Positions 16,423 to 25,513 of a DNA stretch of 64,000 nt are shown one piece after another. The translations under genes and the position numbers were made by a program. The stretch is from positions 62,001 to 126,000 of the forward strand of contig JACPOC010000027.1 in the NCBI GenBank assembly GCA_016185125.1, written 5' to 3'. Source of the stretch: Bacteroidota bacterium. Its GTDB lineage: Bacteria > Bacteroidota > Bacteroidia > B-17B0 > Aurantibacillaceae. Numbering within the stretch: position 1 is the first letter of the stretch; every line of letters begins with the position of its first letter. The notes beneath the pieces are model-generated. The model saw only the letters and a program-made list of their open reading frames with translations. It made no database searches and was not told the DNA's origin.

Positions 16423-18312
16423 ATGATAAAACTAATTGCCCTCGTTCCTTTGTTCCCCTTAATTGGATTTTTAATTAATGGTTTCTTTGGAAAAAAATTA
16501 AACAAAAGTGTTAGCGGAGTAATTGCGGCCGGAAGTATTCTCGCTTCTTTTGTTGTTGCGGTTGCTGCATTTGTAGAACTGCAAGGATGCGAGCAAAAGT
16601 CACACATCATCAATTTGTTTTCATGGATCAAATCGGGAACTCTGCAAATACCTTTTGAATTTTTGTTTGACCCTCTTTCCTCTTTGTTTTTATTGATCAT
16701 TACAGGAATTGGTTTTTTAATTCACGTTTACTCCATCGGTTATATGCACGATGATGAAGGCTTCTCACGTTTCTTTACCTACCTGAACCTGTTTGTTTTC
16801 TTTATGTTATTATTAGTATTAGGAAACAATTACCTTATCATGTTCGTTGGATGGGAAGGAGTAGGGCTTTGTTCTTATTTACTAATTGGTTTTTGGTTTA
16901 AAAACACAGCATATAACAATGCCGCCAGAAAAGCTTTTGTTATTAATCGAATAGGAGATCTTGGTTTTTTATTAGGCATCATTTTAATTTTCATAACCTT
17001 TGGAAGTATTTCATTTGATAATGTATTCGCCAAGGCAGGAACCGTTAGCACCTCCGTTATCACGTCTATCGCTTTATTATTATTTATTGGAGCAATGGGA
17101 AAATCCGCCCAAGTCCCTTTGTATACTTGGCTGCCCGATGCAATGGCGGGACCTACTCCCGTGTCAGCCCTGATCCACGCCGCTACCATGGTTACAGCGG
17201 GTGTTTATATGGTGGTGCGCTCAAATATATTTTATTCCATCAGTGATGTAGCTAGCGAAGTAGTTGCCCTTACAGGAATTATTACCGCATTATTTGCAGC
17301 AACAATAGGTTTATTACAAAACGATATTAAAAAAATTCTAGCTTATTCAACAGTTTCACAATTAGGCTTCATGTTTTTAGGATTGGGTGTAGGAGCTTAT
17401 AGTTCATCTGTGTTTCATGTAACAACACATGCTTTCTTTAAGGCCTTGTTATTTCTTGGCGCAGGTTCTGTCATCCATGCTATGGGCGGAGAGCAGGATA
17501 TCAGAAAGATGGGCGGATTAAAAGGACATATTAAAATTACTTTTATAACCATGCTATTGGGAACAATAGCCATTAGTGGTATTCCACCATTTAGCGGATT
17601 CTTTAGTAAGGATGAAATTCTTGCACACGTTTACGAGCACAGCAAATTGTTATGGGTATTAGGGATGGTAACTTCTATGCTAACAGCCTTTTATATGTTC
17701 AGGATGTTGTTCGGTACGTTTTACGGAAAGTTCAGAGGTACAAATTCTCAAGAGCATCATTTGCATGAGTCGCCTTCCTCCATGACTATTCCCTTAATTG
17801 TGCTTGCCGCTTTATCGGTATTGGGTGGAGTTCTTGGTTTACCGGAATTCTGGCATCTGCCAAACTGGATGCATCACAATTTAGAGCCCGTGATTATGCG
17901 TCCTGATCCAAGTATTTTGCCCCATGATACAGAGTGGCTGCTGATGGGATTAGCTGTAGCTTCAGCCGCTGCGGTAATTTTCTTAGCCCACAGAATGTAC
18001 AGAACGTATAATGTATTACCTGTTGAGAGAGAAGAAGATCTAAAACCGGTTGCTAAAGTAATTTACAATAAATATTATGTGGATGAGTTTTTTGACAAAA
18101 CAATTCGCAAACCGTTAGATCTATTAGGACAGATCTTCCACAAATTCTTTGACATTGCCATGATTGATGGCATTGTGAATGGAGTGGGCAAAGCTGTTAC
18201 CGGAGTGGGTTCGGTGGTTCGTTTAGCGCAACAAGGCAATATCGGTTTTTACGTAATCAGTATGGTTGTTGGAGTGGTTTGTATTATTGTATTCACTTTT
18301 TTAATTAAATAG
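16423..18312 (+). CDS. nuoL: NADH-quinone oxidoreductase subunit L
   Basis: 629-residue antiporter-like proton-pumping subunit with about 15-16 membrane helices. Signatures: FVGWEGVGLCSYLLIGFWF (key Glu), GAMGKSAQVPLYTWLPDAM, PTPVSALIHAATMVTAGVY, and the C-terminal lateral-helix region after about residue 540 that clamps NuoM and NuoN. Full length for the family. Spacing to nuoM is 13 bases. Confidence 0.97.
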   Translation: MIKLIALVPLFPLIGFLINGFFGKKLNKSVSGVIAAGSILASFVVAVAAFVELQGCEQKSHIINLFSWIKSGTLQIPFEFLFDPLSSLFLLIITGIGFLIHVYSIGYMHDDEGFSRFFTYLNLFVFFMLLLVLGNNYLIMFVGWEGVGLCSYLLIGFWFKNTAYNNAARKAFVINRIGDLGFLLGIILIFITFGSISFDNVFAKAGTVSTSVITSIALLLFIGAMGKSAQVPLYTWLPDAMAGPTPVSALIHAATMVTAGVYMVVRSNIFYSISDVASEVVALTGIITALFAATIGLLQNDIKKILAYSTVSQLGFMFLGLGVGAYSSSVFHVTTHAFFKALLFLGAGSVIHAMGGEQDIRKMGGLKGHIKITFITMLLGTIAISGIPPFSGFFSKDEILAHVYEHSKLLWVLGMVTSMLTAFYMFRMLFGTFYGKFRGTNSQEHHLHESPSSMTIPLIVLAALSVLGGVLGLPEFWHLPNWMHHNLEPVIMRPDPSILPHDTEWLLMGLAVASAAAVIFLAHRMYRTYNVLPVEREEDLKPVAKVIYNKYYVDEFFDKTIRKPLDLLGQIFHKFFDIAMIDGIVNGVGKAVTGVGSVVRLAQQGNIGFYVISMVVGVVCIIVFTFLIK

Positions 18313-18325
18313 TTTAAAAGAATTT

Positions 18326-19786
18326 ATGTTAACAGCTTTATTAATAGGTTTTCCTTTGCTTGGCGCTTTGATAGTGTTTTTTGTAAAAGGAAATGCAGCC
18401 CGTAATTTCGCGCTCGGACTTTCAGTTCTGGAGTTTGTTTTATCCTTGGTTGCCTTTGCGATGTATAAGAACAATCCCGCATGTACACAGCTTTCTTTTA
18501 ATCATACCTGGGTGCAATCATTAGGAATTAATTTTTCAGTGGGATTAAACGGCATTAGTTTATTACTGGTACTCTTAACAACATTTTTGGTACCTCTTAT
18601 TATTTTATCTTCTTATAAAAATGAATACGAAAACCCTTCATCCTTTTATGGTTTAATTTTAATAATGCAAATGGCTTTGGTTGGGGTTTTTGCCGCTAAC
18701 GATGGCTTTTTGTTTTATGTGTTTTGGGAACTTGCTTTGATTCCGATTTATTTTATTTGTTTATTGTGGGGCGGAGAAGGAAGGTCAAGAATTACATTTA
18801 AGTTTTTCGTGTATACATTAGCGGGTTCGTTATTTATGCTGGTGGGTTTAATTTATGTATATAATCACACCAATGTTGAAGGTTTAAAATCATGGGCAGT
18901 GCAAGATATGTATAACGCAGGAAAGTCGCTTACTGCAGATCAGCAGGGCGTTGTGTTTTGGTTAATTTTTATAGCCTTTGCGGTGAAGATGCCTGTTTTT
19001 CCTTTCCACACCTGGCAACCCGATACGTATGTAAATGCGCCAACACAAGGCACCATGTTGCTATCTGGTATCATGCTAAAAATGGGAACTTTCGGGGTTA
19101 TGAAATGGTTATTGCCAATTGTTCCATTGGGTTTAGAAAGATGGGGTAATACCGCTATCTGTATTTCTGTTATTGGAGTTGTGTACGCATCCTGCATTGC
19201 AATTGTTCAAAAAGATTTTAAACGTTTGATCGCTTATTCTTCCATTGCACACGTTGGTTTGATTTCTGCCGGAATTTTTTCTACAACGCAGCAAGGTTTG
19301 CAGGGAGCGGTAATGCAAATGCTTGCGCACGGAGTAAATGTGGTGGGATTATTTTTAATAGCCGATATTTTATTGCGTCACACGGGAACAAGGGAAATCG
19401 ATAAACTTGGTGGCATTCGTGGCATGAACGGAAACTTTGCTGTTTTGTTTCTCATCGTTTTATTAGGTTCTGTAGCGCTACCATTAACAAACGGATTTGT
19501 AGGCGAGTTTTTATTAATTAACGGCCTCTATCAATACAGTGCTATTGCCGCGGCTTTTGCAGGATTAAGCGTTATACTGGGAGCAGTTTATATGTTAAGG
19601 AGTTATCAGGGTATTATGCTAGGAGAAAGAAAAGACAATCATTTAACATTCGGCTCCTTAGCCGCAACAGACAAAGCTGTATTGATTATTATTTGCAGCG
19701 TAATAATTGCTTTTGGAGTTTATCCAAAACCTTTAAATGAAATGGCAGAAGAGGGAGTTAAAATTTTGTTGAGTAACATAAAATAA
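18326..19786 (+). CDS. nuoM: NADH-quinone oxidoreductase subunit M
   Basis: 486-residue antiporter-like proton-pumping subunit with about 14 membrane helices. Key segments: FYVFWELALIPIYFICLLWG (conserved Glu), AFAVKMPVFPFHTWQPDTYV (Lys of the channel), and LIAYSSIAHVGLISAGIF. Complete, 13 bases after nuoL, and followed by a 93-base repeat-bearing spacer before nuoN. Confidence 0.97.
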   Translation: MLTALLIGFPLLGALIVFFVKGNAARNFALGLSVLEFVLSLVAFAMYKNNPACTQLSFNHTWVQSLGINFSVGLNGISLLLVLLTTFLVPLIILSSYKNEYENPSSFYGLILIMQMALVGVFAANDGFLFYVFWELALIPIYFICLLWGGEGRSRITFKFFVYTLAGSLFMLVGLIYVYNHTNVEGLKSWAVQDMYNAGKSLTADQQGVVFWLIFIAFAVKMPVFPFHTWQPDTYVNAPTQGTMLLSGIMLKMGTFGVMKWLLPIVPLGLERWGNTAICISVIGVVYASCIAIVQKDFKRLIAYSSIAHVGLISAGIFSTTQQGLQGAVMQMLAHGVNVVGLFLIADILLRHTGTREIDKLGGIRGMNGNFAVLFLIVLLGSVALPLTNGFVGEFLLINGLYQYSAIAAAFAGLSVILGAVYMLRSYQGIMLGERKDNHLTFGSLAATDKAVLIIICSVIIAFGVYPKPLNEMAEEGVKILLSNIK

Positions 19787-19879
19787 ATTCACAATTTGTA
19801 GATTGACAATTTGCGATTGGAAAAAAATCGAATTGCATTCTCAAAATTGTACTTGCAAAAATTGTAAATTGGAAAGAAT
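19787..19879. repeat. nuo spacer repeat before nuoN, longest copy
   Basis: Four tandem-like degenerate units: CACAATTTGTAGATT, GACAATTTGCGATTGG, CTCAAAATTGTACTTGC and AAAAATTGTAAATTGG. Best example of the repeat words that punctuate the operon. Confidence 0.55.
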
Positions 19880-21271
19880 ATGAAAGGATTATTGATTATA
19901 AGTGGACTTGGAGTTTTAGCAATGCTTGCCGAAATTTTTAAGTTCAAGAAATTGTTATTGCCCATGGTGCTGCTTGGTATTGTTGCCGCCTATGCTTTTA
20001 ATTTTATGGAGTGGACTAACGAGTATTCTATTTCGTATTTCAGTAACATGATCTCCTTTGATAAAATAGGAATAGCCTTCTCAGGAATAATCATTGCTAC
20101 AGCATTTTTCTGGTTCATTTTAGCCAATGATTATTTTGAAGAAGATACAAATGTGGTAGATCATTTTGCCTTGGTATTGTTTGCTTTGGTGGGAGCTTTA
20201 ATGTTAACCGCTTTCACAAACATGACCACTTTGTTTTTAGGAATAGAAATCATGAGTATTCCTTTATATGTGTTAGCTGCAAGTCAGAAAAAAGATTTGA
20301 GAAGTAATGAAGCCGGCTTTAAATATTTGATCATGGGTTCATTTGCAAGTGGTTTTTTACTCTTTGGAATAGCTTTGGTATATGGCGCCAGCGGTAGTTT
20401 TGATTTAGAAAAAATTCGTGAATATATTGCATTAAATTCAAGTGGCATGCCTATGTTTTTTTATGTGGGAGTAATTATGATCATGATAGCGATGTGCTTT
20501 AAGGTATCTGCCGCACCTTTCCATTTTTGGGCACCCGATGTTTATCAGGGGTCGCCAACACTTATTACCGCGCTGATGAGCACCGTTGTTAAAACCGCGG
20601 CCTTTGCTGCTTTCCTTCGTTTATTTATGGTAGGTTTTGCCGGTGTGAGTGAAGTGTGGACTGGCATTCTTGCCGGCATCATTGCATTGTCCTTAGTCGT
20701 TTCTAATTTTTCTGCGGCCATGCAAACCAATGTAAAACGGATGTTAGCTTATTCTAGTATCAGTCATGCGGCTTTTATGTTAATGGTTGTTCTGGCTAAC
20801 ATCAGAAGCAATATTTCTGTAGATGCCATTTTATATTATTCTTTAGCTTATTCAATAGGAAGTATTGCCGCCTTTGGAGTTTTGTATAATGTAACCAGAA
20901 AAAATACTGAGAGTATTGAAGCTTTTAATGGCTTGGGAAAGCGTAATCCTTTGTTGGCTTTTTGTATGACGGTGGCGATGCTTTCTTTAGCGGGAATTCC
21001 GGTAACATCCGGATTTTTTGCCAAGTATTTTGTATTTACCACCATGATAGGTACGCACTATAAATGGCTGCTGATTCTGGCGGTTATTACTTCGGCTATT
21101 GGCGCTTATTATTATTTGAAAGTTGTTATTGCCATGTATTATAAAAAACCAATTCATGAAGAGGCGGTGGTTATTGAACGATCAAATGTGTTGGTTATAA
21201 CACTTACCACTGTAATTGTAATCGTTATAGGCATTGTGCCGGGACTGGTATCTGAAATGTTCAAATTTTAA
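19880..21271 (+). CDS. nuoN: NADH-quinone oxidoreductase subunit N
   Basis: 463-residue antiporter-like proton-pumping subunit and last gene of the operon. Signatures: MTTLFLGIEIMSIPLYVLAA (conserved Glu), KVSAAPFHFWAPDVYQGSPT (channel Lys), and RMLAYSSISHAAFMLMVV. Length fits the family. All fourteen nuo subunits are therefore present in the canonical order A-N. Confidence 0.97.
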   Translation: MKGLLIISGLGVLAMLAEIFKFKKLLLPMVLLGIVAAYAFNFMEWTNEYSISYFSNMISFDKIGIAFSGIIIATAFFWFILANDYFEEDTNVVDHFALVLFALVGALMLTAFTNMTTLFLGIEIMSIPLYVLAASQKKDLRSNEAGFKYLIMGSFASGFLLFGIALVYGASGSFDLEKIREYIALNSSGMPMFFYVGVIMIMIAMCFKVSAAPFHFWAPDVYQGSPTLITALMSTVVKTAAFAAFLRLFMVGFAGVSEVWTGILAGIIALSLVVSNFSAAMQTNVKRMLAYSSISHAAFMLMVVLANIRSNISVDAILYYSLAYSIGSIAAFGVLYNVTRKNTESIEAFNGLGKRNPLLAFCMTVAMLSLAGIPVTSGFFAKYFVFTTMIGTHYKWLLILAVITSAIGAYYYLKVVIAMYYKKPIHEEAVVIERSNVLVITLTTVIVIVIGIVPGLVSEMFKF

Positions 21272-21419
21272 TTAAGCCTTTTAATAGTACCATTTATTTT
21301 AGGCAAGAGTGTATTAATGTCTTAAAAAATAAACTATTTTAATAATGGATTCGCTGTATAAGTCCCACCATTATAAAAAACGGTATCTATATTATTAGTC
21401 TATTTTATAACAAGTATTG

Positions 21420-22049
21420 TTAGAAAGACGAGGTTTCGGTTTTGAGTAGCTTAATGTCGGCAATCAATTTAACAACAGAGGCATTGTCAGTTCCGTCATA
21501 CATACCTCGAATTCGGCCTTGTTTATCTACGAGTAAAAAAAGTTCGCTGTGTAAAAAGCCCTCTGCGCTTCCATCGTCTTCAAAAGCGTTTACCAAATAA
21601 CTGTTTTTTGCAAGATCGTAAATTTGTTTTTTATTTCCAGTTAAAAAATGCCATTTGTTTTTTTTTGCTCCATAAACTTTGCTGTAATCATTTAAAACTT
21701 CTATGGTATCATGTTTAGGATTTACACTGTGTGAAAGAATAAGAAATGAATTATCGTCTTCAAATTCTTTTTGAACCGACGCCAGATTTTTACTCATTTC
21801 CGGGCAAATGCTCTGGCAAGTAGCAAAGAAAAAATCAGCCACATAAATTTTATTTTTAACTGTGTTAAGGGTTATTGTTTCCCTATATTGATTGGTTAAG
21901 TTAAACTCGCCCACGGTGTGATAAATTGTATCCTTATTTCCAAGCTTTTTTTCTCCGAAAACAGGGAGTAACAGAGGTTCTGAATTTTTTTTACAGGCCA
22001 ATAATAAAAAGCTCATCAAAGCCGCATTAAGAATTATTTTTAATTTCAT
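21420..22049 (-). CDS. SCO1/SenC-family copper-binding lipoprotein
   Basis: 209-residue lipoprotein: signal peptide with lipobox LLAC (Cys19), then a thioredoxin-fold Sco domain. The copper ligands are present: Cys78 and Cys82 in the CX3C motif (CQSIC) and His167 in EGFLHSELF. Sco proteins deliver copper to the CuA site of cytochrome oxidase or act as thiol reductants in the periplasm. The start overlaps by 23 bases the end of a second Sco-like gene, so the two are expressed together. No oxidase gene is in the window. Confidence 0.9.
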   Translation of the reverse strand: MKLKIILNAALMSFLLLACKKNSEPLLLPVFGEKKLGNKDTIYHTVGEFNLTNQYRETITLNTVKNKIYVADFFFATCQSICPEMSKNLASVQKEFEDDNSFLILSHSVNPKHDTIEVLNDYSKVYGAKKNKWHFLTGNKKQIYDLAKNSYLVNAFEDDGSAEGFLHSELFLLVDKQGRIRGMYDGTDNASVVKLIADIKLLKTETSSF

Positions 22050-22689
22050 TTTGATTGATTAATTTTTGTTTTTCATCTTTTAATCGTAAATGTTTGTATT
22101 CATCAATTAAACGTTTTATTTCTGCTGTATAACGTCCGTCGTAATAACCACGAATATTTCTATTGCCATCAATTAAAACAAAAAAACTGTAGTCGATGTG
22201 TATTGGTTTATTTTTAAAGTACAATCGGTTAATGCTGTCAAAAGCCAAATGTTCCAAGGTTAAAAAATTAACATTGTGATTATCTGAAAATTTCTCAAGA
22301 TCTTTCTGAATTACCGCAACATTGTTTTTTGTTTCAGTAATAAGAAATATTGGAATGTGGCCAATTTTTTCTTTTTTATAATTGAGATACTCCCACAGCC
22401 CGGCAACCCTGTAAGAGTCTTTTCTGTAATTTTCTTTAATAAATGCAATTGCAAATAAAGGATAGTGTACTGAATCAATTTTAAACAAACTGAAATCAGG
22501 GTTGTAAGAGGAAATAACGGAATAGCAATTGTCAGGCACTTTGTAGTATAAGGTATCGTTATTTGGTAGGGTTTTTTTTGGACCGTAATAATGTAATTTA
22601 TAGGAGTTGATGGTGCTGGTTTCAAGCAATACCCATAAAAACGAAGGGATTGCAATAATGAGTAATAAGAGCCATTTTTTACTTTTCAT
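22027..22689 (-). CDS. Sco-like thioredoxin-fold protein lacking the copper-binding cysteines
   Basis: 220 residues with an N-terminal membrane anchor (about residues 5-23). It aligns with the downstream Sco protein over its second half: HIDYSFFVLIDGNRNIRGYY corresponds to LHSELFLLVDKQGRIRGMY. But where the partner has CX3C this protein has AIAFIKENYRK, without cysteine; only the C-terminal His is kept. It may therefore be a structural or regulatory partner rather than a copper chaperone. A -7 element TATCTTTG (minus strand, 22695-22702) ends 6 bases before the ATG, implying a very short or absent leader. Confidence 0.75.
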   Translation of the reverse strand: MKSKKWLLLLIIAIPSFLWVLLETSTINSYKLHYYGPKKTLPNNDTLYYKVPDNCYSVISSYNPDFSLFKIDSVHYPLFAIAFIKENYRKDSYRVAGLWEYLNYKKEKIGHIPIFLITETKNNVAVIQKDLEKFSDNHNVNFLTLEHLAFDSINRLYFKNKPIHIDYSFFVLIDGNRNIRGYYDGRYTAEIKRLIDEYKHLRLKDEKQKLINQNEIKNNS

Positions 22690-22710
22690 TTCGGCAAAGA
22701 TACGATGTAA

Positions 22711-22742
22711 AAAATAAAAAAACCCCGAAATAATTTCCGGGG
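22711..22742 (-). terminator. Intrinsic terminator of the T9SS gene at 22766
   Basis: GC-rich stem CCCCG (22723-22727) / CGGGG (22738-22742), extended by A-T pairs, followed on the minus strand by a run of eight T. Confidence 0.85.
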
Positions 22743-22765
22743 CTTAAATTATGGATAAAAATAAT

Positions 22766-23803
22766 TTATTCTACAATAAGGCGTCTCGAGGATGATTGCG
22801 CACCCAAAGTAGTTTTAACAATGTAAATGCCGGAGCTTAAATTCGTTAAAGAAATTGTTTGCTTAATTTCCGGGGAATTTCCTAAAGCTATTACTCTGCA
22901 CAAAGTGCCAATACTGTTATAAATTTCTACTGTGCAAACTGCATTGTTGGCATTGGTAAGGTTAACATTAAAGGCGTCTTTAGCAGGATTTGGAAATATT
23001 TGAAAAGTGGCATTAAGATTATTATCGGTTAAGCCTTGTATTACATTTGAGTTAACTTTAATTGAAGCACTAGAGGTAATGGTAGGCCCACCAATCGAAC
23101 TTAAGGTTTGTTTTTGATAAGAAACAGTTACTAACTCAAATTTGTCGCTGCTGTGGTAGTAACTGTAATCGGTTGATGAAATCGTTCCGGTAATGGTGGT
23201 GAAGCCTGAACCTGAAGTTAAAGTAGTTGTGTTAATAGTTTTAACCTGTAGAATATTACTTAACACTGCTCCACCGGGTAAGGTAATCGTTCCTGTACCC
23301 GAACCGTTGGTTACAATGGTACCCGCTAAAGTGCCTGTTACAGGCTGCGTTACGCTTCCTGAATAAGTATCCGTGTTCGAATAACCAAACGATATGGGCC
23401 AAACCGCCGCTATTGCAGAATTGGTAAAAGTTAAAGCAAAATTAGGTGCTTGAAAGCCTAATGATTCAAAAGAAGTAGTTGGAGTTGCTACGGATTTATA
23501 AAACACGTAGGAATTACTTCCCTGATCTTCTACAATGGTGGCCGAAGGATAAGCAGAAGAGGATGGCACAGAGCTCGGTGATACAAAAGTTGAAGAAGAA
23601 ACAGTTGTGTTTTGCGTAATTGCTGAAAAGTTCCAACTCATATTAGCGCCTGTATTTTTTGGAATAACACCGCTTGAATCATAACCTTTGTAAGAATTAG
23701 TGTTACCTATTACCGGTTCATTTGATGCTTTTGTTAATGTTTGCGCTAAGGCTAACTGCCCAATAAATAAGCTGCTTAAAAGTGTAATGTAAAGTTTTTT
23801 CAT
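22766..23803 (-). CDS. Secreted protein with T9SS type A sorting domain
   Basis: 345 residues: signal peptide ending near LALAQ, a Ser/Thr/Gly-rich beta domain (about 22-260), and a C-terminal sorting domain (about 265-345) that starts IFPNPAKDAFNV and ends SSRRLIVE. Such domains send proteins through the type IX system to the cell surface. The function of the central domain is unknown. It is a paralogue of the protein at 47047-48060: same size, same order (MKKLY...QTLT start, Thr-rich centre), and ends in the same kind of domain. It has its own terminator. Confidence 0.85.
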   Translation of the reverse strand: MKKLYITLLSSLFIGQLALAQTLTKASNEPVIGNTNSYKGYDSSGVIPKNTGANMSWNFSAITQNTTVSSSTFVSPSSVPSSSAYPSATIVEDQGSNSYVFYKSVATPTTSFESLGFQAPNFALTFTNSAIAAVWPISFGYSNTDTYSGSVTQPVTGTLAGTIVTNGSGTGTITLPGGAVLSNILQVKTINTTTLTSGSGFTTITGTISSTDYSYYHSSDKFELVTVSYQKQTLSSIGGPTITSSASIKVNSNVIQGLTDNNLNATFQIFPNPAKDAFNVNLTNANNAVCTVEIYNSIGTLCRVIALGNSPEIKQTISLTNLSSGIYIVKTTLGAQSSSRRLIVE

Positions 23804-23866
23804 GTTTATTTTTTATGTTGTTATAAATGCAGAGCACCCTGCTCTTTTTTGTGATATAAAAATAAC

Positions 23867-23893
23867 AAATTATACTTTACTAAGGTATAATTT
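23867..23893 (-). terminator. Possible AT-rich terminator after bshC
   Basis: Perfect 9-base stem AAATTATAC (23867-23875) / GTATAATTT (23885-23893) 22 bases after the bshC stop, followed on the minus strand by GTTATTTTTATAT. The stem is AT-rich, so its strength is doubtful. Confidence 0.4.
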
Positions 23894-23915
23894 AACATAT
23901 AAAGTTTTTATCAAA

Positions 23916-25511
23916 CTACTCTTCTATAAGCGCAAGGTGTTCTTTTTTTAATACGTTAATGTATTCTTTTAATGTCTTCACAAAACTTTTACCCCATTTT
24001 ATGTAGAATGTTGAGAAATTATCAAAACGTTCTTGTGGTATTTTATTAGGAAATAATTTTTCTTTAATGGTTTTAACCTGATTTATTTCAGTTTCCGACT
24101 TTTGTTTAATGGCGCGGTTGGCCTTATTAACCAGATTATCTAAACTATTAATGCTTTTTTGTTTTTCTGCCGCTACATTATTTACAAGGGTTTTATCTAC
24201 AAGATTTATTTTTCCTGTAATCTCTGTAAATAATCTCTCCATCTCTTCCTTTTCGTTGTTAAGTGTAAATAAAGTGTTTGATTTAACTTGAAAAAGTGTA
24301 ATTAACTCTTGCTCTTCTTTAAAAACATCTTCAATTGTAAATCTCAGCTTATCTATTTTTGTTTTTATATTTTTTTCAATCAAAGTAATAAATGCTCTTG
24401 GAATTAACACCGGAAATACAGCAATAAAATCCTCAAACATATTCTTGTATTCCAGCCAATATGATAATTCGCCCGGGCCGCCCACGTAAGCAACATTGGG
24501 TAAAATGGTTTGTTGGTACAAAGGCCTTAAAACAACATTAGGACTAATTTTTTCGGGCTCTGTTTCAATCATATTTTTAAGTTGCTCAGGCGAAAAAGTT
24601 TTTTCAGTTCCTATAATCCGGAAAACTTCACCCTCTTTCTCAATCCGTGCCCTTATGCCGGCCTCCATATAAAAACAATTTATTTCACGAGGCTTAACCT
24701 GCGCCTGGTAACCGAGTGTATGAAGCGCGTCAACGCTTTTAGTTACACACGAGTACGCTCTGTTTTCAAAAATATCTTTTTTAAATTGACTGATAAACTG
24801 TTGTTTAAGTTCTTTATCATTTCCATCAATAGTAATCAAGCCAAATTCTCCAAATAATTCATTTACTAAAAACCTGGTAGCATCACGTAAAGTTTCATGT
24901 TGCAAATACGTTTTTTCAAAAAGTTGAATGAGCTCTTCGGCATTTATGCCTGAGCCTATTGCTTCTTTAAGCGAAGGAAGAAGTGCTTGCAGTTCTTTTG
25001 TTTTAAAAGCCCCTACCGCACCTGTTTGCGAACTTTGCCAACTTATTTTTTTTCCGAAAACATGTATATGATTTACTTCTTCAAAGTCATGATCTTCAGT
25101 AGCGGCCCAATACACAGGTACAAATTTTTGCGTTGGAAAAAGCTGATTTAGCTCTTCTGCTAAATTAATTGCAGAAATTATTTTATAAATGAAATAAAGC
25201 GGCCCTGTAAATAAACATAATTGATGTCCGGTGGTAATTGTATAACAGTCCTTATGCTTTAGCAAATGAATATTATTCTTTGTTTTATCAGAAGTATTAC
25301 TAACGGTTGCCGTTTGTTTTAGAAGAATAGCAGATAAGGTTTCACGATTCAGCGAGGGATATTTATCAACTTTTAAAAAATCTGTAAAGCCCTCTTTATC
25401 AGGATAATGATCATAAAAAGGATTCAGCGTTTCTTTTTTATCAAGATAATCGTTTATCAGATTATTTAAAACACCTGATTGTTTTAAAGAAGATGTTTTG
25501 GCTGTAAACAT
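23916..25511 (-). CDS. bshC: Bacillithiol biosynthesis cysteine-adding enzyme BshC
   Basis: 531 residues, the usual BshC length. BshC is proposed to join cysteine to GlcN-malate in the last step of bacillithiol synthesis. Characteristic segments: ITTGHQLCLFTGPLYFIYKI, FVPVYWAATEDHDFEEVNHI and PNVAYVGGPGELSYWLEYK (the conserved GGPGE). A coiled coil covers about residues 370-460. bshA and bshB are not in the window. It starts 2 bases after the upp stop, so it shares the transcript with upp and the PD40 gene. Confidence 0.93.
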   Translation of the reverse strand: MFTAKTSSLKQSGVLNNLINDYLDKKETLNPFYDHYPDKEGFTDFLKVDKYPSLNRETLSAILLKQTATVSNTSDKTKNNIHLLKHKDCYTITTGHQLCLFTGPLYFIYKIISAINLAEELNQLFPTQKFVPVYWAATEDHDFEEVNHIHVFGKKISWQSSQTGAVGAFKTKELQALLPSLKEAIGSGINAEELIQLFEKTYLQHETLRDATRFLVNELFGEFGLITIDGNDKELKQQFISQFKKDIFENRAYSCVTKSVDALHTLGYQAQVKPREINCFYMEAGIRARIEKEGEVFRIIGTEKTFSPEQLKNMIETEPEKISPNVVLRPLYQQTILPNVAYVGGPGELSYWLEYKNMFEDFIAVFPVLIPRAFITLIEKNIKTKIDKLRFTIEDVFKEEQELITLFQVKSNTLFTLNNEKEEMERLFTEITGKINLVDKTLVNNVAAEKQKSINSLDNLVNKANRAIKQKSETEINQVKTIKEKLFPNKIPQERFDNFSTFYIKWGKSFVKTLKEYINVLKKEHLALIEE

Positions 25512-25513
25512 AT

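Noticed and set aside
21342-21374. Inverted repeat ATAATGG/CCATTAT between nuoN and the Sco genes, as a nuo terminator
   Set aside because: Loop is 19 bases, stem is AT-rich with a bulge, and no T-tract follows on the plus strand.
23831-23850. Hairpin AGAGCA-CCC-TGCTCT followed by six T, upstream of the T9SS gene at 22766
   Set aside because: The T-tract is on the plus strand where no gene ends nearby; with a six-base stem it may be chance.
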